From contig JAITAH010000131.1 in assembly GCA_031284225.1 (NCBI GenBank), forward strand, positions 1-29,567: 29,567 bases of DNA. Reading direction: 5' to 3'. The stretch comes from Dysgonamonadaceae bacterium (lineage in GTDB: Bacteria > Bacteroidota > Bacteroidia > Bacteroidales > Azobacteroidaceae). The notes beneath the pieces were generated by a model. That model saw only the letters and a list, made by a program, of their open reading frames with translations. It ran no database searches and had not been told where the DNA came from. Below, piece by piece: positions 1-8,937 of the stretch (position 1 is the first letter of the stretch; each line of letters starts with the position of its first letter). A program made the translations under genes and the position numbers.

Positions 1-1124
1 CCGTAATACAAATCAAACAAAAACGAATCGGTGATGATGTCGAACATATTGATGCGATCGACGTAGATATTTTCCACCACGCCGCCGCGTCCACGTTTGC
101 TCTTGAAGCGCAATCCCACGTCCGTGCCTAAGAATTGGCAGTTGGTAACGGACACATTCCGCACGCCGCCCGACATTTCGCTGCCGACCACAAATCCGCC
201 GTGCCCTTTGAATACTTTGCAGTTATCGACGATAACGTTTTCTGTGGCGCGCGCTCGTTTTCGGCCTTCGGCGTCTTTTCCCGATTTCAGGCAAATCGCA
301 TCGTCGCCCACATCGAACGTCGAATTAACGACAAGGACGTTTTTACAGGATTCGATGTCGATTCCGTCGCCATTTTGCGCATAAGCGGGATTGCGGGCGA
401 AAATACCGTCCACAATCAGGTTTTCGCACAGCAACGGATGGATATCCCAGTTGGGCGAATTTTCAAAAAGTACGCCTTGCAGCAGTACGTTTTTACATTC
501 AATCAGACTGACCATGACGGGGCGGAGGGCGCCCGCTTCTTCAAAAGGCCACCACACATCCGGCGTTTTCAGCAGGCCGCCGGAGCCGACCACCTGATTC
601 CAGTACCGTTCGGTAACTTTATCCCGCTTCAGCGGTCGCCACGCTTCGCCCGAACCGTTGATGGAGCCTTCGCCCGTAATGGCAATGTTTTCCAGATTGC
701 GGCCGGACAAGGGCGATTGGCAACGGTAGGCGGCGATTCCTTCATACGAGGTTTCGATAACGGGATAAGCGCTTCGGTCGGTGGTAAACAGAATCAACGC
801 CCCTTTTTCCAGATGCAAGTTGATGTTCGACCGGAAAACGATAGGCCCTGTGTAAAAAACGCCGGAAGGGACAATCAACGTGCCGCCGCCTTTTTCGGAC
901 AGGTCGGCCATCGCGTCGGCAAAAGCTTGTGTGTTGAGTTGCACGCCATCGCCAACGCCTCCGTATTGCGTGATGGAAACTTCACGCGAAGGGAAAACCG
1001 GCAACTGAACTTTCGGCATTTCGAACGGTAAATGTTGGTAGAGATAATCGTAGGCGTATTTGCCTTGCTTCTCACACGAGAACAGGAAGAAAATTGCACA
1101 CAGGGGGATGAATCGTTTTAACAT
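1..1124 (-). CDS. GH28 polygalacturonase-family lipoprotein (3' end cut off by window edge)
   Basis: Glycoside hydrolase family 28 enzymes hydrolyse alpha-1,4 galacturonic acid links in pectin on a right-handed beta-helix. About 374 residues are open from the ATG at 1124 to the window edge without a stop. Seen: a lipoprotein signal with lipobox LFSC (Cys17); the GH28 sequence NGDGID at residues 251-256; the GDD catalytic pair Asp274/Asp275; GHG at 307-309; and RFK at 339-341. These four motifs in this order and spacing are diagnostic of GH28. NGD replaces the commoner NTD, a variant that should still keep the Asp. The lipobox predicts membrane anchoring, probably in the outer membrane or facing the periplasm, where imported oligogalacturonides would be trimmed. 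It follows the PL1 gene by 16 bp and is the last gene of the run visible here. Exo versus endo action, or rhamnogalacturonan specificity, cannot be decided. Confidence 0.93.
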   Translation of the reverse strand, partial: MLKRFIPLCAIFFLFSCEKQGKYAYDYLYQHLPFEMPKVQLPVFPSREVSITQYGGVGDGVQLNTQAFADAMADLSEKGGGTLIVPSGVFYTGPIVFRSNINLHLEKGALILFTTDRSAYPVIETSYEGIAAYRCQSPLSGRNLENIAITGEGSINGSGEAWRPLKRDKVTERYWNQVVGSGGLLKTPDVWWPFEEAGALRPVMVSLIECKNVLLQGVLFENSPNWDIHPLLCENLIVDGIFARNPAYAQNGDGIDIESCKNVLVVNSTFDVGDDAICLKSGKDAEGRKRARATENVIVDNCKVFKGHGGFVVGSEMSGGVRNVSVTNCQFLGTDVGLRFKSKRGRGGVVENIYVDRINMFDIITDSFLFDLYY

Positions 1125-1140
1125 GAGGATGGACTTTTTA

Positions 1141-2541
1141 TTATTGAATTAAACTGTTCAAATACATTTCCAGATGGGTATAAACCGGACTGAGTCCGTA
1201 AGCGGCGTTATCGCCGGCGTCGAATTTATCGAGGCCGTTGGCGTCTTCCCAGTCGTCGGGCATTCCGTCGTTATCGCTATCGACGGGCGCCGGTAGAGAC
1301 GACAGTTCGGGCCAACCGCCGACTTGCGACTGCGAATCGATCAGTCCTTTATCGCCGTAAGTAAAGGCGCCGTTGCGAACTTCGTCCGTAATTCGCCGGT
1401 CGATCGCGTCGCGCACCAGACTGGCGCCGGCATCCTGCAATACGGCCTCGAACGCTTCCTGAGCCGTGTGCCGCGTAAAAATAGAATAGGCAAATGATTG
1501 GTCGCTCCGGCAACGTTGATACAGCGAATCGGTTTTGGGTTCCGTCCGGTCGATGCCTTCACGTTCGATGTAGCGTTTATAATCGACGCCTTCCCAGTTA
1601 TTGGCGGTAACGGCCGGGTCGCCGTCCATAACGTTTCCGGTGATGTAAAACCTGCCGAAATCGTGGAACCCGTTACCGTCTTTGCTTTGCCATGCTTCCA
1701 AAATCCGGTGGCGGACAGTTTTAGCGGTAGCCGGCCCCGGTTTATAATAGTTGTTGACTAAGTTGTATTGTCCGTTTTCGCCGGCGTAACTGCTGTTGAA
1801 TCCCCAGTTGTAAATCACGTTGTTACGGAAATCGGCGATTTCGGTCTCTTTGGTTGATTCGTGATAACGCGCTCCGCAAAAACGGGGGTTCCGGCTGCTG
1901 TGATGCGCCAGCAAATTGTGGTGGAAAGTGGCTTTTTTGCCGCCCCAAATACCGCCGTAACCGTGTGCGCCTTTTTCATGCACGCTGTTGCGCAAACTTT
2001 CGGACAGGATGCACCATTGCAATGTAAAATACTCGTTGTCGTAAAAAGACCCACATTCGTCGGTACTCCAGCTCAAGGAACAGTGGTCGATGATGATATT
2101 TTTCCGGCGGGCGCCGCTCAGTGCGTCGCTTTGCGAATGTCCCTGATCGCCCATGCGGAAACGCATATAGCGGATAATGACGTTGCCGGCTTGAATATTG
2201 ACCGGATGATTGGCAATACAAATACCATCGCCCGGAGCGGATTGTCCGGCCAGCGTGAGGCTGTCGTTGTTAATCGGCAAAGGCTGTTCGAGGAAAATGG
2301 TTCCCGAAACCCGGAAAACAACGGTGCGCGCACCGTGCGCCTGAATCGCTTGACGCAAGCTTCCGGGGCCGCTGTCGTTCAGATTATCGACAAACAAGAC
2401 TGTTCCGCCGCGGCCGCCGGTGGTATATTGACCGAACCCTTCGGCGCCGGGGAAAGCTAAAAGCGGATTGATACCGGCTTCCTGAGCGTATGAAGTTGCA
2501 TACAAAAACAGTGCGAACAAAAGTAAACTGAAATGTTTCAT
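1141..2541 (-). CDS. Secreted pectate lyase, PL1 family
   Basis: 466 residues with a Sec signal peptide (about residues 1-19, cleavage near SYAQ). Polysaccharide lyase family 1 cleaves polygalacturonate by beta-elimination, using calcium and a catalytic arginine on a right-handed beta-helix. Seen: the opening FPGAEGFG with TGGRGG (residues 30-46), typical of bacterial PL1 enzymes; DHCSLSW at 152-158; WGGK at 199-202; and the RNPR segment at 217-220, which holds the expected catalytic Arg. Near the C-terminus (about 420-432) a DSDNDGMPDDWE loop is an Asp-rich calcium-binding repeat, after which the protein ends in LNSLIQ with no sorting domain. The gene starts 6 bp after the PL10-fusion stop and is followed 16 bp later by GH28. 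It is a paralogue of the partial gene at the right edge, which has an extra C-terminal domain. Pectate versus pectin (methylated) preference is not resolvable. Confidence 0.92.
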   Translation of the reverse strand: MKHFSLLLFALFLYATSYAQEAGINPLLAFPGAEGFGQYTTGGRGGTVLFVDNLNDSGPGSLRQAIQAHGARTVVFRVSGTIFLEQPLPINNDSLTLAGQSAPGDGICIANHPVNIQAGNVIIRYMRFRMGDQGHSQSDALSGARRKNIIIDHCSLSWSTDECGSFYDNEYFTLQWCILSESLRNSVHEKGAHGYGGIWGGKKATFHHNLLAHHSSRNPRFCGARYHESTKETEIADFRNNVIYNWGFNSSYAGENGQYNLVNNYYKPGPATAKTVRHRILEAWQSKDGNGFHDFGRFYITGNVMDGDPAVTANNWEGVDYKRYIEREGIDRTEPKTDSLYQRCRSDQSFAYSIFTRHTAQEAFEAVLQDAGASLVRDAIDRRITDEVRNGAFTYGDKGLIDSQSQVGGWPELSSLPAPVDSDNDGMPDDWEDANGLDKFDAGDNAAYGLSPVYTHLEMYLNSLIQ

Positions 2542-2547
2542 ATTCTG

Positions 2548-5500
2548 TTATTTAATATTATCAATATAAGTGATTAACTGCATCATGTGATGGATATACG
2601 CGGACATGGAAATACCCAGTCTCGGCGTTTCCATTGCATACGTAGAGGTATCGTATTCGTCGCCCACCCGTGTGGAAACGTATTGGGTTTCTTCACTTTT
2701 CGGCAAATCCGGAACTTCCTTGTAAGGATTGGAAGTCATTGTCAACGGAACGAGCCAGCAACCTTCTTCATTCAGACTGTTTATGACGTCTGAAACCGTT
2801 TGATTTCTCGACGGGAAGGGTTTTCCGGAATAGTATTTCGGTAGCGGAACATCTTTCCCGTGAAGGTAGGCGGATGCTTGGGTCAACTCGTTGACCGGTA
2901 TTTGTTTGATTTCTTCGTAAGCCCTGCGTAATCCGGCAATATGGGCGGAAGCGATGGAACTGAGGTGCGTTACCGTATTCCGGATATCCTGATCGAAATA
3001 GTAGTATCCGTTGGCCGTATTGCTTCCTTTCCGGTGAATGTATTGGGGAATGCCGGTTTCGGCGTCGATATAACGGGGGATTAAAATAAAAGAAGTATCC
3101 CGTAGCGTTCTGCCTGAGCGTTGCACTTCGTCTTCCGGGAGTTGGATCGATTCGAGAAAATCAATAGCGGCCGGTATTCCCGATAAGAATTTCGGATTAC
3201 CCGTCAGGCGATAGTATTGGGTGAGCAAGTCAATCATTTCCATGGTAGTAGAAGCATTGATGGCCTGAGGTTCGTAGGAACGCGCATGCGCCGGCTTCAG
3301 GTTTTCCACAAAATATTGATCGGCCCAACCGGAATAGGGCGGCTTGTTTTGCAGGCGAATCAGTAAATCCATGGCGCGGTCAACAGGTTCTATAATACTG
3401 TCCAAACCGATGGCCTGACGGCATTGCAACAAAAACTCGATGTTTTTCAGACAGACATCATCGTTCAAGGTAATGAAAGAGGTGTAATCTGCTTTTCCCA
3501 GAAAAGCGTGATCGTACATCAAAGGGTAACGTTGAGGCCAGCCGCCGGAAGGATATTGACTTTCCAGAACAAACCGTATGACGTTGTCTAAAGCGGGACG
3601 GAAAGCGGGATCTTTCTTTTCTACATACATCCGCAACAGGAGTTCTGCCGCGCAAATGGTTCCGCCGTCGTCAAACGTGGCATTGCCGTAATAATGTTGA
3701 AATTCTTCCATCCGCCAAGCTTGCCGGCCGATGGTGGCATACCATTGTTTGAGGGAATTTTCGCCGGCATCATCGAACATATAATTCCATCCTCCGCAGG
3801 GGAGTTGCGCTTTTATCAGGGCGTTGGCCACTTCGCAGGCGGCTTGATAATAATATTCGTCGCCGGTAGCGTGGTAAGCGTCCAAGAGTAAATGCCCCAT
3901 CGAACCTGTGCCCGGAGCCTGTACCCAACCCATCGTCGGATACGCTTCGAGTTCGCCCCAGCGGCGCGATAAATCGGGCAAATATCCCCAGACATAGGCG
4001 CCTTTGTAGCCGACTTTTTCCACCATGAAACGGGTGGCTTTCTTCATCGTGGCCAGCGCTTGCGCGCGATTCGGCGTTATGGTCGGCGAAGCATTGTTGT
4101 TGTATCGAACGTCAACCGTATCCGGAACTTCACAAAGCGAACCGCCTGCCAGATAAGAAGCCCGGTCTTTGGATGGATTTTTCCGGAAGGAATAAACCAC
4201 CGCTTTTTCGGGATATTGGGTGCGGTATTCGCTCACCGCGCGATAGACGGCGTCGAAATCATCCTCGCCCACGTCCATAATGCGGGCGTATTGCCTTTCG
4301 GTCAGACTGACGCCTCCTTCGGGCGCGTACAAAGAACCATCGGTGCGGTAATGCCATTGGCGGATTTCAATAATATCCAATAAACCGGCATAGTGCGGAT
4401 CTGATAAAATGGCGTCGGTTACGTCTTTTGTGGCTGATAGCATGGTTTTGACGTCGCGCCGGTTTTCTTTTTCCCATTCGTCGATAACGTCCAACCAAAA
4501 TTTGACAAAATGAGCAGGGCCGGTAAATTCTGCGCCTAAATGATGCACTACATTACAATTTTCACCCAACTCGTTCAGGTATTTCCGGATATTTTGGCGG
4601 TGGAATTGGGCTAATTTTTTATTGTTTGTATCGTAAAACAGGTTGGCCATAAAAACCCGTTTATCGCCTGCGTAATAGGTGTTTTCGGGAAAGTCAAGCG
4701 CATTGATATTATTGGCTGTTCGCCAAGGATAATCCGCCCAGTGCGCGCCTTCTTCAATAATGTTGTGTTGCAGGTAATGATCCTGAATAAATAAAATTCC
4801 TTTGCGGTCGGCAATGTCTGCAAATTGTTTCAGACGAAGCCAGTACCAAGTATTGTATTGATTCAAATCGTATTTGCTCAAACGGTCGAACGCTTCGCCT
4901 TCGCCGCTGCGACTGAAAGGTTGTTCATAAAAAGGCGCCCAAACGTCGGCGTCAACCCTTCGCGAACGGCCATGATCGTCCCGCCGGCGTTCATACCACA
5001 AAGCCGGAAAATGATTCAGGGCGACCACCTTCCGGCGGTTCAGGTATTCGGCAACGGAATCCAGATCGTCCGTCAAGCCTTGCCCGGTTCGTCCGGGGAC
5101 AAAACGCGAGAGATGGACTCCGGCGCTTTTTATACCGCTCGGACGGGTATTTCCGCGCCAGAGGGCGGTGCGTTGCACCCGTCCCGATAAGGGTTTGCCG
5201 TCGAGCATGATTCGTCCGTTTTCGATGGTGATTTTCCGAAGAGACGCGTTTTCCTCGGTCTTCTGAGTATTTTTGAAAGACAAAGCGTCGATATCGTTGA
5301 GTTTGGGTTTGGATACAGGCAGCGGATAACGTACTGTAATCGTATCAATCCATTTATCCATAATCAGTTCGGGTATTTCCGATCGTTGATTCATCAAAGC
5401 CGTGTAAACCGGGTCGGTTTGTTCAAGTGGCCTGTCGTGCAAGGATAAAATCTTGTGAGATTCTTCCGATTTTTTTCCGGTTCGGGCTTCCAGCTGCGCG

Positions 5501-6945
5501 TAATAAAAGCTGGGCGGTTTCAGAAATGTGCGCGGCATTTCGTGCGAACCGTTGCCATAGCCTTGACCCCATGTTCCGAAAGCCCAGTTGTGCGCTCCGG
5601 GAGGATTCGTAAGGTGAAGTTGAGGTACGCGACATTCCCAGCAGAGGGCGTTGGCGCCGCTCCAGCCGCCGCCTTGTCCGTCCACATCCAGATAAGCGAT
5701 TTTTAAGGCGGAACCGTCCACCGTTACGCGGTCGAACAGAACGCCGGATGACCATCCGCCGAGCGTTCCGCTGAAACTGTAAGGATGATAGGAATAACAT
5801 TGTACAAAAGCGTTCGGGCCGGGGGTAGTAAACCCAACGGAAAAGTCGTGATACCCATATTCGGCGTAACAGCGTTGGAAAAGCGTTTGCTGTCCCGAAG
5901 TTTGAAAAGCGTAACGGCGGTAGCCGCCGATTTCTCCCACCGGAGTAAGACTTTTGCAATCTTCCACCGTAAACCGGCGTACACTTTCCCAAAGGGCGAC
6001 GATGCTGCTTACAAAGGATTGTCCGGTTACGCGGCGAATCCAGCCGTCTTCGGCATTTTCTACGGTAATGGCCATCCAGCGATGGTTTTCGTCTTTGGTG
6101 TTTTCGGGGTTATATTCCGATACGCAGCGCAGATTTTCCACGCCGACTTGCCGGATGCGTCCGTTCCAGCGGTAACGGCTGACAAATCCCATTCCGTAGT
6201 CAGCGGATAATGCGTGAGTTAAAGGGACGTCTATGGCGATGGCATCCGGATGAACTTCGGTTACGGTACGTTCCCAACAAAAATCAAAATCGCCGGGCGT
6301 CCAATGCGTCAGTGGATAATCCACGTAAAAACCGATTTTATCGGCGCCGATGTCTTGCAGCCATTTTTCCGTCGAGGGGCGAGTGATAACAATTTTATCG
6401 CCTTTTTTGAATGGATGATTGGCAGGAAGCGGAATCGCCGTTGCGTTCAAAGGCAGATATTTTCCGGTAATGGGAATGCTGTCTTCCGTCGTCTTATCAT
6501 TTGCACCGGCGATGCAAATCAGCGTATTGCGATCTTTGCCCGTACCCAGAAGGATCGTTCCATCGGTTCCGTACCCGCTCCCTCTGAGCACAACGCCCGA
6601 TGCGTTTATTCTCAGGCTGCCTTCGATCCGGTATAATCCTTTTTCCAGCAGGACGGCGCCCCGGAATCCATCTTGTCCGGCGGGCAAAGCGCTTACGTAG
6701 TCGATAGCATTTTGGATACGTTCGGTTGCATCGCTTGCTTTCCAGACTACTTTTACTTTGGCGGGGATAAAAGGAATTTCTTTTTCCGAAGCTTCGTAAC
6801 CGCAGTAGGAATAATCGGGAATCCGGTCGCCGTTTTCAAAAACCGTATAAACCAATTTCCCTTCGGGCGAGATCGTTAGGGATTGACCGGAAGCGGCAAA
6901 TACGATCCCTAAAAAGGTCAATATGAAGAATAAGTAACGCATCAT
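2548..6945 (-). CDS. Three-part secreted protein: beta-helix + TIM-barrel-like domain + PL10-like pectate lyase
   Basis: 1465 residues with a signal peptide (about 1-21). Residues 50-540 look like a right-handed beta-helix of the pectate-lyase superfamily (Gly-rich turns such as RGSGYGTDGT at 121-130, then repeated short strands). Residues 570-960 resemble a glycosidase-like TIM barrel; I associate this with the uncharacterised DUF6298 group, from memory only. Glu806 (HHLGAEFTG) and Glu939 are conspicuous acidic residues there. Residues 960-1275 resemble PL10 pectate lyases: GGWNYM (1051-1056), SGGWPQRYP (1133-1141), TLNDD (1159-1163), GWADQY (1206-1211) and ARSYEP (1221-1226), the last matching the Arg-containing stretch expected of the active site. 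Residues 1280-1465 are an unassigned extension. Single PL10 enzymes are far shorter. The stop of the preceding esterase abuts this start (TAA then ATGATG), so translation is probably coupled; either Met may initiate. The PL10 assignment is fairly firm, the middle domain is not. Confidence 0.8.
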   Translation of the reverse strand: MMRYLFFILTFLGIVFAASGQSLTISPEGKLVYTVFENGDRIPDYSYCGYEASEKEIPFIPAKVKVVWKASDATERIQNAIDYVSALPAGQDGFRGAVLLEKGLYRIEGSLRINASGVVLRGSGYGTDGTILLGTGKDRNTLICIAGANDKTTEDSIPITGKYLPLNATAIPLPANHPFKKGDKIVITRPSTEKWLQDIGADKIGFYVDYPLTHWTPGDFDFCWERTVTEVHPDAIAIDVPLTHALSADYGMGFVSRYRWNGRIRQVGVENLRCVSEYNPENTKDENHRWMAITVENAEDGWIRRVTGQSFVSSIVALWESVRRFTVEDCKSLTPVGEIGGYRRYAFQTSGQQTLFQRCYAEYGYHDFSVGFTTPGPNAFVQCYSYHPYSFSGTLGGWSSGVLFDRVTVDGSALKIAYLDVDGQGGGWSGANALCWECRVPQLHLTNPPGAHNWAFGTWGQGYGNGSHEMPRTFLKPPSFYYAQLEARTGKKSEESHKILSLHDRPLEQTDPVYTALMNQRSEIPELIMDKWIDTITVRYPLPVSKPKLNDIDALSFKNTQKTEENASLRKITIENGRIMLDGKPLSGRVQRTALWRGNTRPSGIKSAGVHLSRFVPGRTGQGLTDDLDSVAEYLNRRKVVALNHFPALWYERRRDDHGRSRRVDADVWAPFYEQPFSRSGEGEAFDRLSKYDLNQYNTWYWLRLKQFADIADRKGILFIQDHYLQHNIIEEGAHWADYPWRTANNINALDFPENTYYAGDKRVFMANLFYDTNNKKLAQFHRQNIRKYLNELGENCNVVHHLGAEFTGPAHFVKFWLDVIDEWEKENRRDVKTMLSATKDVTDAILSDPHYAGLLDIIEIRQWHYRTDGSLYAPEGGVSLTERQYARIMDVGEDDFDAVYRAVSEYRTQYPEKAVVYSFRKNPSKDRASYLAGGSLCEVPDTVDVRYNNNASPTITPNRAQALATMKKATRFMVEKVGYKGAYVWGYLPDLSRRWGELEAYPTMGWVQAPGTGSMGHLLLDAYHATGDEYYYQAACEVANALIKAQLPCGGWNYMFDDAGENSLKQWYATIGRQAWRMEEFQHYYGNATFDDGGTICAAELLLRMYVEKKDPAFRPALDNVIRFVLESQYPSGGWPQRYPLMYDHAFLGKADYTSFITLNDDVCLKNIEFLLQCRQAIGLDSIIEPVDRAMDLLIRLQNKPPYSGWADQYFVENLKPAHARSYEPQAINASTTMEMIDLLTQYYRLTGNPKFLSGIPAAIDFLESIQLPEDEVQRSGRTLRDTSFILIPRYIDAETGIPQYIHRKGSNTANGYYYFDQDIRNTVTHLSSIASAHIAGLRRAYEEIKQIPVNELTQASAYLHGKDVPLPKYYSGKPFPSRNQTVSDVINSLNEEGCWLVPLTMTSNPYKEVPDLPKSEETQYVSTRVGDEYDTSTYAMETPRLGISMSAYIHHMMQLITYIDNIK

Positions 6946-8937
6946 TTAGTCTGAAAATCGGATGGATTTCCCTGAAAGGCGCACCAAATCGGGTAAATCG
7001 TAGTAGTTTAACACTCCGTAAAGCACATTGGAATACATATCGTATTGCAAGGGGCCGGCCAGATAGTTTTTCCATGTGCGGACGCTCCGGCTGATATCGG
7101 CGGATGCAATCCGATCGTCCAGAAAGGCGGCATGAATCCCGGCAGGGCCATAAATCCCGTTGGCCCGAATTTGTACCGGATGTCCTTTGAGTTCTTTTTG
7201 CGTGGCGCAGAAATCAACGATTGTCAGAATATCCTGTACCCGTTGTCCCAAGATGGGTTTTCCTGCGTGCATGGAAATCATGGCGTTGCGGTATTCAAAA
7301 TTCCAGTATTTGGCATCGTTGTAGAATGCGGGGTCGATGGTTTCGCCCAATCCCCGCAAATCGGCGGTTAGCAAAATCGTTCCGTCGGAAATAGCGGCTG
7401 TCAGAGCGGTATATTCATTCAGGAAAGCATTTTTTCCGGCTTCTTGCAGAATCAGGCGAATGGGTGAATTTCCGGTAGCTTTGTCGGGAATAATTACTAC
7501 GCAAGGAACCGGCATTTCACCTTCCCGGATCAATTGGAATTTGTATTGTTCATAGTCCCGTCCGGGAGTCTGTTGTCCCGGAACGATTGTTAAGGGAGCG
7601 GCTGCGGATAATCCCAACAGTTCTTCGATTTTCTTTTTCACAACGGATTTTTCGTTTAACAGGAACGCCCGGCGTTGCGTTTCCCGTGCATCGGCTGTGC
7701 GCAGGTTTTCATCCATGACACTTTGGGCTTGAGTCATAGCGGTATTGACTTGTTGCGTGGGGGTGCAATAAAGTTGGCTCATCTCTATCCGTTCGGGTAG
7801 CGCCGGTACGAGAATATCTGTTTTTCCGGTTAGCCATTGGCGAAACCAGCGAATGAGGCGTTGTTGTTTTTCAAAGCCGAGTCCGTGTCCGGTTTCGACC
7901 GTCAACATATCCGCACGTTCGGGAATGTCTAAGACGGCGTAAGCTTTTTTCAGTTGGCTAAATCCTTGTTGCGCTCCCCATAAATCGACGAAATCGTATT
8001 TTCCGGAAAGGATCAATACCGGTTTCGGTGCGGCCATCAAGGCGAAATCGGTTAATTCCAATCGTTCCCGTCCTTCGTAGGGAATGTGCTGACATCCGTC
8101 GGACGCTCCTTGCAGTTCCAGTGTTCTTTCCCGTTGCGAGAAAAAGCTGCATATTGCCGCTACTTGGATGCGTTCGTCCCATCCGATAAAATAGGCGGTT
8201 TGTGTGCCTCCTCCCGATGAACCGAAGACGCCGATCTTTTCGCCGTCGATTTCGGGACGGGAGAGCAGTTAGTCTAACGCTCGGTGGTTATCCCAACATT
8301 CTTGCGCCGCCAAAGACGTGCCTAAAAGGTTCAATCCGGCATTTAGCAACGTATGTTCGGTTGTGGCGCCGCGGGTGAGCGCATTTCCTTTTTCGTCGAT
8401 TAATTGCAGGCGTTCGCCCTGTCCGATGGGATCGACGACAAGGACGGCAATTCCGTTGAGCGCCAATAAAGCGCCTATCGGCGATTCCGAAATTTTACCG
8501 TGAATGCCGTGTCCGCAAAACTGGATGGCGGCGGGGATTTTTCCGGTGCGATTGACAGGCAAATAGAGATTCGCCGTTACGAAACGCCCGGGAAGGCTTT
8601 CAAAAAGAATATTTTCGATGTGCAGTCCGGGATAGTCGAAAGAGGAAACTACTTGGGCATTCAGTTCTTTTTTGTCGGGAAATGTCCCGATGATGGAACG
8701 GTAACGCTTCCGGCAATCATCGACATACGCTTGCATCGCCGCTTTGGAAGCCAACGCTTTGTCGAAGGCTTCATTACGTTCCAGATACTGTCCGTGAACG
8801 GTTCGCATCAGGTAGGAATTGTAGGCCAGCGAATGATTCCAAGGGAGCGCGTTGAAAGAATTTTGCGCGACTGTTTCCGGAAAGGCCGGCCACAGGCAAA
8901 GTCCTGTCAAAAAGAGGATGGATCGAATGATTTTCAT
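6946..8937 (-). pseudogene. Tandem alpha/beta-hydrolase esterase (acetylxylan-esterase-like) interrupted by an in-frame TAA
   Basis: One reading frame spans 663 codons from the ATG at 8937 (an ATGA overlap with the GH31 stop) to the TAA at 6946-6948, but codon 223 (8269-8271) is also TAA. Homology continues in the same frame on both sides (HRALD, stop, LLSRPEID), where a Tyr is expected, so one base change explains it. The upstream part carries a signal peptide and 222 residues. The downstream part holds the nucleophile motif GSSGGG (Ser241 in restored numbering), a candidate catalytic Asp near 315 (GKYDFVD) and His351 (TGHG), then a second hydrolase-like domain. The first ATG after the stop is at 8037 (a TTG lies at 8061), both beyond the nucleophile, so neither fragment should be an active esterase. 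Intact relatives deacetylate plant polysaccharides outside the cytoplasm. A sequencing error remains possible. Confidence 0.85.

Noticed and set aside
135..1031. Plus-strand open frame of 298 codons at the left edge
   Set aside because: It lies antisense to the GH28 gene, whose minus-strand frame carries a lipobox and all four GH28 motifs. The plus-strand translation has no signal peptide or recognisable domain.
875..1099. Apparent minus-strand short gene of 74 codons, suggesting a frameshift in the left-edge gene
   Set aside because: The true frame is open without interruption from the ATG at 1124 to base 1 with continuous GH28 homology; the short frame is only an overlapping alternative.
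1861..2460. Plus-strand open frame of 199 codons
   Set aside because: It is a mirror of the PL1 catalytic region (DHCSLSW to the signal peptide) and has no independent support.
6946..8061. Treating the downstream esterase fragment as an independent gene
   Set aside because: Its listed start is a TTG, homology extends upstream in the same frame to the TAA at 8269-8271, and the fragment would lack a signal peptide and the nucleophile serine.
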